Of a DNA stretch of 36,993 nt, positions 33,818 to 36,993 are shown piece by piece. Under the pieces are notes generated by a model that saw nothing but the letters and a program-made list of their open reading frames with translations, ran no database searches and was not told the DNA's origin. A program made the position numbers and the translations under genes. The DNA comes from Aestuariivita sp. (GTDB taxonomy: Bacteria; Pseudomonadota; Alphaproteobacteria; Rhodobacterales; Rhodobacteraceae), in the NCBI RefSeq assembly GCF_021404545.1, contig NZ_JAAWWD010000016.1, positions 1-36,993 of the forward strand. Reading direction: 5' to 3'. Every line of letters begins with the position of its first letter. Within the stretch, counting starts at the first letter, position 1.

Positions 33818-34816
33818 GTGGCGGCGAGCGATCCTGCGCCGAAACGCTATGTCTTTCTGCTGCTGCCCGGGTTTTCGCATATCGGGTTTTCCTGGGCGCT
33901 AGAGGCGCTGTCTCTGGCCAACCGCCATATCTCGGGCCGTATCTGGTACACATGGCGGATCCTGTCGGAAGACGGGGCACCGGTGCCCGCCTATAACGGG
34001 GTCACGGTTCAGGTCGACAGCGGCCTCACCGATTTGGGACGGGACGAAACTCTGATCGTCTGTGCGGGGGAAAACGCCGTTGCCGCGAGCACGCTCAAAG
34101 TCCTGAACTGGCTGCGGCGCGAGACCAAGAAGGGCGGAGATTTCGGAGCCCTGTCCAGCGGCACCTATACCCTGGCCAAGGCCGGGCTCTTGCGCGGAAA
34201 GCGGGTTACAACCCACTGGGAATACCGCAATACCCTGGCCGAGTTGCTGCCCGATGTGATCGTCGAAGACAGTATCTATGTGGTCGATGGCCGGGTCTTT
34301 ACCTGTGCGGGTTCCGCGGCTTCGATGGATCTGATGCTCTATCGTGTGCACGCCGAATATGGACCGGAGCTGGCCAATTGGGTCGCCGATCAGATGGTCT
34401 ATACCGACCCGCGCGGTGAAAGCCACGCTCAGCGGCGCTCGCTTGCGGGGGGCGGAGTGCGGCACGGCAAACTGGCCCTGATCCTGCAAATCATGGAAAA
34501 CAACATCGAAGACCCCCTGACCCCCAATGAGATTTCGGCGGTCGTGGGCCTGTCTTCCCGCCAGATCGAACGGCTGTTTAGCAGGCATCTGGCCACCTCT
34601 CCCAAACGGTACTATCTCCAGCTCAGGCTCGACAAAGCGCGCGATCTGTTGCGCCAGACCAGCCTCCCGGTTACCGAGATCTGCATCGCGTGCGGCTTTC
34701 GCAGCAGTTCGCATTTCTCCAAATCCTATCGCAGTGCTTTTGGCATCTCACCCAGCCGCGAGGGGGAAACGAGCCACATTGCCTGGCCGGTCACGCAGGC
34801 TCCGGGTCGTGCCTGA
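33818..34816 (+). CDS. GlxA-family AraC-type transcriptional regulator
   Basis: A 332-residue regulator with an N-terminal DJ-1/PfpI-like domain (about 8-190) and a C-terminal AraC double helix-turn-helix (about 225-320). The latter includes LTPNEISAVVGLSSRQIERL, SPKRYYLQLRLDKARDLLR and ACGFRSSSHFSKSYRSAFG. The position of the amidase-type nucleophile is Ser (GALSSGTYTLAKAG, near 113-114), so a sensing rather than catalytic role is likely. It resembles regulators of amine, betaine or arginine use. A GTG at 33818 is the proposed start, with TGAGG a few bases before it. Confidence 0.82.
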   Translation: MAASDPAPKRYVFLLLPGFSHIGFSWALEALSLANRHISGRIWYTWRILSEDGAPVPAYNGVTVQVDSGLTDLGRDETLIVCAGENAVAASTLKVLNWLRRETKKGGDFGALSSGTYTLAKAGLLRGKRVTTHWEYRNTLAELLPDVIVEDSIYVVDGRVFTCAGSAASMDLMLYRVHAEYGPELANWVADQMVYTDPRGESHAQRRSLAGGGVRHGKLALILQIMENNIEDPLTPNEISAVVGLSSRQIERLFSRHLATSPKRYYLQLRLDKARDLLRQTSLPVTEICIACGFRSSSHFSKSYRSAFGISPSREGETSHIAWPVTQAPGRA

Positions 34817-34970
34817 ACGGTGACCCTGCGGAATGGGGACAGCCCACCGCTCAATGGTCTTGCCCGGACCGGCATACATACCTATTCTCCGATCACAGCA
34901 AGCATGGAGGCACCATTGGATCACCTGTTCCAGATCACACGATTTGCGCAACATATGCTGGTGACTTCCA

Positions 34971-36548
34971 ATGGCTTTTCTCACACTCGACTCCCTTTCT
35001 CTCATAACCCCTGACCGCGCGCGGACCCTTATCAGCGATCTGAGCCTCAGCTTTGGCGCAGAGCGGACCGGGCTCGTCGGCCGAAATGGCTGCGGGAAAT
35101 CCAGGCTTTTGGCCGTGATGGCGGGAGATGCAGCCCCGACGGCCGGTATCGTAGCGCGCCATGGCAGTATCGGCCTGTTGCGCCAAGGGTTCGATGATCT
35201 TTCTATCTCGGTCGCTCAGGCTTTGGGGGTGCGGGCCGCTCTTGATACGCTCGACAGGGTTCTGTCGGGCCAGGGCAGCGGAACGGATCTGGCAATTGCG
35301 GATTGGACGCTTGAGGCGCGGATCGAGACCGCGCTGACCCAGGTCGGGCTGACCGGGGTGGACCTCGCAACCGCGCTATCGCGGCTCAGCGGCGGCCAAC
35401 GGATGCGCGTATCTGTCGCGCGCTTGCTACTCGAAGGCCCGGACCTAATGCTATTGGATGAGCCGACCAACAATCTGGATGCGTCGGGGCGCCGCATGAT
35501 CGGGGATCTGATCGAAGGGTGGCGCGGCGGAGTGGTCGTGGCGGGCCACGATCGCGCACTGTTGGAAGGCATGGACCGGATGCTGGAACTGTCCCAGACC
35601 GGATCACGTGTTTATCCCGGCGGCTGGTCGACCTATCGCGCGGCCAAGGCTGAAGAGGGCGCGCGCGCCCAAGCCGCGCTGGACACCACGACGCGGGGCC
35701 TCAAAGCAACCAAGGCCGCCATCCAACGCCAAACCGAGAAAAAGGCACGGCGCGACAAGGCGGGCCGTAACAAACGCGCCCAAGGCGGGGCGCCGCGTAT
35801 CGTTTTGAACAGGCAGAAGGCGCGGGCAGAGAAAACCGGTGGGCGCGAAGCCCATCTCGCCCATGATCTGGAGCGACGGGCCAAGGAGGCGGTCGAGGCT
35901 GCGGCAACACAAATGGAGGTATTGGCACCGATCCGGATCGCACTGCCCACGGGCTCTGTGCCGATGCAGCGGGTCCTCTTGCGAATGACGGCAGCAGAAA
36001 TCTCTTTTGCGCATGGACTAAGCTTGGGCCCCTGGGATCTTGAGATCCGTGGGCCAGAGCGGGTGCGCCTGACCGGGCCCAACGGGGCCGGGAAATCCAC
36101 GCTGATGAAGCTGGCGGCGGGGCTTTTGAGTGTGTCAAGCGGCCAGGTCAGCCGATTGGGTCGAGCCACCTATCTCGACCAGGATCTGACCGTGCCGGTG
36201 CCCGGCGGCACGCTTTTGGACAACATCCTGCACGCGCAACCCGGCCTGACCGCCCAGCAGGCGCGCGCGGCGCTGGCGCAGTTCGGCTTTCGCAACGTGA
36301 CAGCGGATCGCGCGGTATCTGGCCTCAGTGGGGGGGAGCGCCTGCGGCTGTCGCTGTGTATTGCGGCATCCGGTCGGGATCTGCCCGAGCTTTTGTTGCT
36401 GGATGAGCCGACGAACCATCTGGATGTCGAGACCACGGAACTGCTTGAACAGACCTTGCGAGATTACGCAGGTGCCATTCTCTTCGTAACTCATGACGCC
36501 AGTTTTTCTAAGGATCTGAAACCGGCGCGAGTAATAGAAATCAGGTAA
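34971..36548 (+). CDS. ABC-F family ATPase
   Basis: A 525-residue protein with two ABC domains and no membrane helices. Domain 1 has Walker A GRNGCGKS (37-44), signature LSGGQ (139-143) and LLDEPTNNLD (161-170). Domain 2 has GPNGAGKS (369-376), LSGGE (452-456) and LLLLDEPTNHLD (474-485), with a switch His in VTHDA (508). A basic, helical inter-domain linker (about 225-310) is rich in Lys/Arg/Ala. ABC-F proteins act on ribosomes, some relieving antibiotic stalling. This one resembles Uup/YheS-type housekeeping members. The Shine-Dalgarno is weak (GGTGA). Confidence 0.88.
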   Translation: MAFLTLDSLSLITPDRARTLISDLSLSFGAERTGLVGRNGCGKSRLLAVMAGDAAPTAGIVARHGSIGLLRQGFDDLSISVAQALGVRAALDTLDRVLSGQGSGTDLAIADWTLEARIETALTQVGLTGVDLATALSRLSGGQRMRVSVARLLLEGPDLMLLDEPTNNLDASGRRMIGDLIEGWRGGVVVAGHDRALLEGMDRMLELSQTGSRVYPGGWSTYRAAKAEEGARAQAALDTTTRGLKATKAAIQRQTEKKARRDKAGRNKRAQGGAPRIVLNRQKARAEKTGGREAHLAHDLERRAKEAVEAAATQMEVLAPIRIALPTGSVPMQRVLLRMTAAEISFAHGLSLGPWDLEIRGPERVRLTGPNGAGKSTLMKLAAGLLSVSSGQVSRLGRATYLDQDLTVPVPGGTLLDNILHAQPGLTAQQARAALAQFGFRNVTADRAVSGLSGGERLRLSLCIAASGRDLPELLLLDEPTNHLDVETTELLEQTLRDYAGAILFVTHDASFSKDLKPARVIEIR

Positions 36549-36740
36549 CGCTTAGGCATACCCCAGCACTCAACAACCGCTGATCGAACTGGTTGCAACA
36601 ATACTGTCAAGTATCAAACGGGTGCGGCAGTCTTGTCCCTCCCTTTTAGAACTGGGCCATTACATTGGCGGCGAGAGGGGGGAGTAACCTAATGGGATGC
36701 ACTGCCTTCCCACCAACCCGCTGCTACCGTTGCCGGGATA
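36549..36740. other. 192-base spacer with no gene seen
   Basis: Between the ABC-F stop and the transposase remnant no reading frame, hairpin or promoter stands out. It includes a purine-rich AGAGGGGGGAG run near 36674-36684. The boundary of the IS110 debris probably lies within it. Confidence 0.35.
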
Positions 36741-36873
36741 GGTGGAGACGGCCTGAGGGAGCAAGCGCACGTGAACGTGGCGGCGGTCGCCATGGCCAAC
36801 AAGATGGCACGTGTCGCCTGGGTCGTTGACAAAGGGTGAGCGATACCGGCCGAATGCGCTGAAGGGCCTGTAA
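36741..36873 (+). pseudogene. IS110-type transposase, frameshifted C-terminal remnant
   Basis: From about 36753 the frame reads LREQAHVNVAAVAMANKMAR then VAWV, matching the conserved end of IS110/IS116-family transposases (VAVA-ANK-AR-AW). It then hits TGA at 36837. One base further along, frame two continues LTKGERYRPNALKGL to TAA at 36871-36873, the expected C-terminal tail (KGE.YRP). A single extra base near 36825 explains the break. Only the last 40 or so residues are present, and upstream sequence is unrelated. Confidence 0.6.
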
Positions 36874-36993
36874 TCGGGCAGACGCGCAAACGGAAAAAAG
36901 GAATCTGTGAGCGCGGAGGAGATGGACTGCTGTGATCCCTGAAAAACGCGGACTCCACGGGGAGCAGGTCAGCATCGAAGGCGTTCGGCGAGG

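Noticed and set aside
34905-35014. Short frame before and overlapping the ABC-F start, a possible leader peptide
   Set aside because: No attenuator hairpins and no good ribosome-binding site; the overlap with the ABC-F start looks fortuitous.
1-36993. CRISPR arrays, tRNA/rRNA genes, prophage genes or riboswitches
   Set aside because: No regularly spaced repeats, cloverleaf-like genes or phage structural genes were seen on reading both strands, though small RNAs cannot be excluded by eye.

Overview
This window looks like chromosome from an alphaproteobacterium of the Rhodobacteraceae (Roseobacter/marine Rhodobacterales group). The grounds are high GC, tightly packed genes with ATGA/TGATG overlaps, and typical alphaproteobacterial synteny: tlpA / argH / small lipoprotein / lysA / TIGR02302 / zinc-ribbon protein / ftsEX / plsC. 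A one-electron SoxR, ETF-ubiquinone oxidoreductase, phaAB, a GcvA-like LysR and a GlxA-type AraC regulator also fit. No rRNA, tRNA, CRISPR array or prophage was seen.

Layout. 1-178: 3' remnant of an IS5-type transposase. 205-3107 (-): ftsE-ftsX-plsC-FMN-binding protein, divergent from a zinc-ribbon membrane protein (3301-4125, +). 4234-8140 (-): TIGR02302 membrane protein and lysA. 8141-10667: apparent insertion holding a lower-GC membrane-PH-like gene and a complete IS1182-family element. 10668-12748 (-): argH, two tiny lipoproteins (one of only 52 codons) and a DUF2834 protein, all translationally coupled. 12774-17231: tlpA, serine hydrolase, small membrane protein, sterol-desaturase-like hydroxylase, SGNH hydrolase and 3-methyladenine glycosylase. 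17362-20388: EAL protein, then phaA and phaB. 20473-22526: 39-residue small protein, LysR regulator and DMT exporter. 22551-25730: YdcH-like protein, TrmN6-like methylase, DUF2007 protein, polyprenyl diphosphate synthase and ispE, the last two separated by a nested palindromic repeat. 25717-29189 (-): TPR protein and ETF-QO. 29373-30294: soxR and a VOC protein divergent around an almost canonical sox box. 30407-31933: greA and a membrane protein. 31934-32459: no intact gene, one C-terminal gene remnant. 32460-36548: DMT transporter, SxxC thioredoxin-like protein, GlxA-type AraC regulator and ABC-F protein. 36741-36873: frameshifted C-terminal remnant of an IS110-type transposase.

How the genes fit together. 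Most are housekeeping: division (ftsEX), amino-acid biosynthesis (argH, lysA), isoprenoid and quinone supply (ispE, polyprenyl synthase), electron entry to quinone (ETF-QO), carbon storage (phaAB), transcription elongation (greA) and DNA/RNA modification. Accessory material is the 8.1-10.7 kb insertion, the gene-poor 32 kb gap and the transposase remnants at both ends. I found no clearly new multi-gene system. The most distinctive signals are the sox box beside a VOC gene, the palindromic repeat that supplies the C-terminus of IspE, the paired micro-lipoproteins, and the split argH-lysA cluster.
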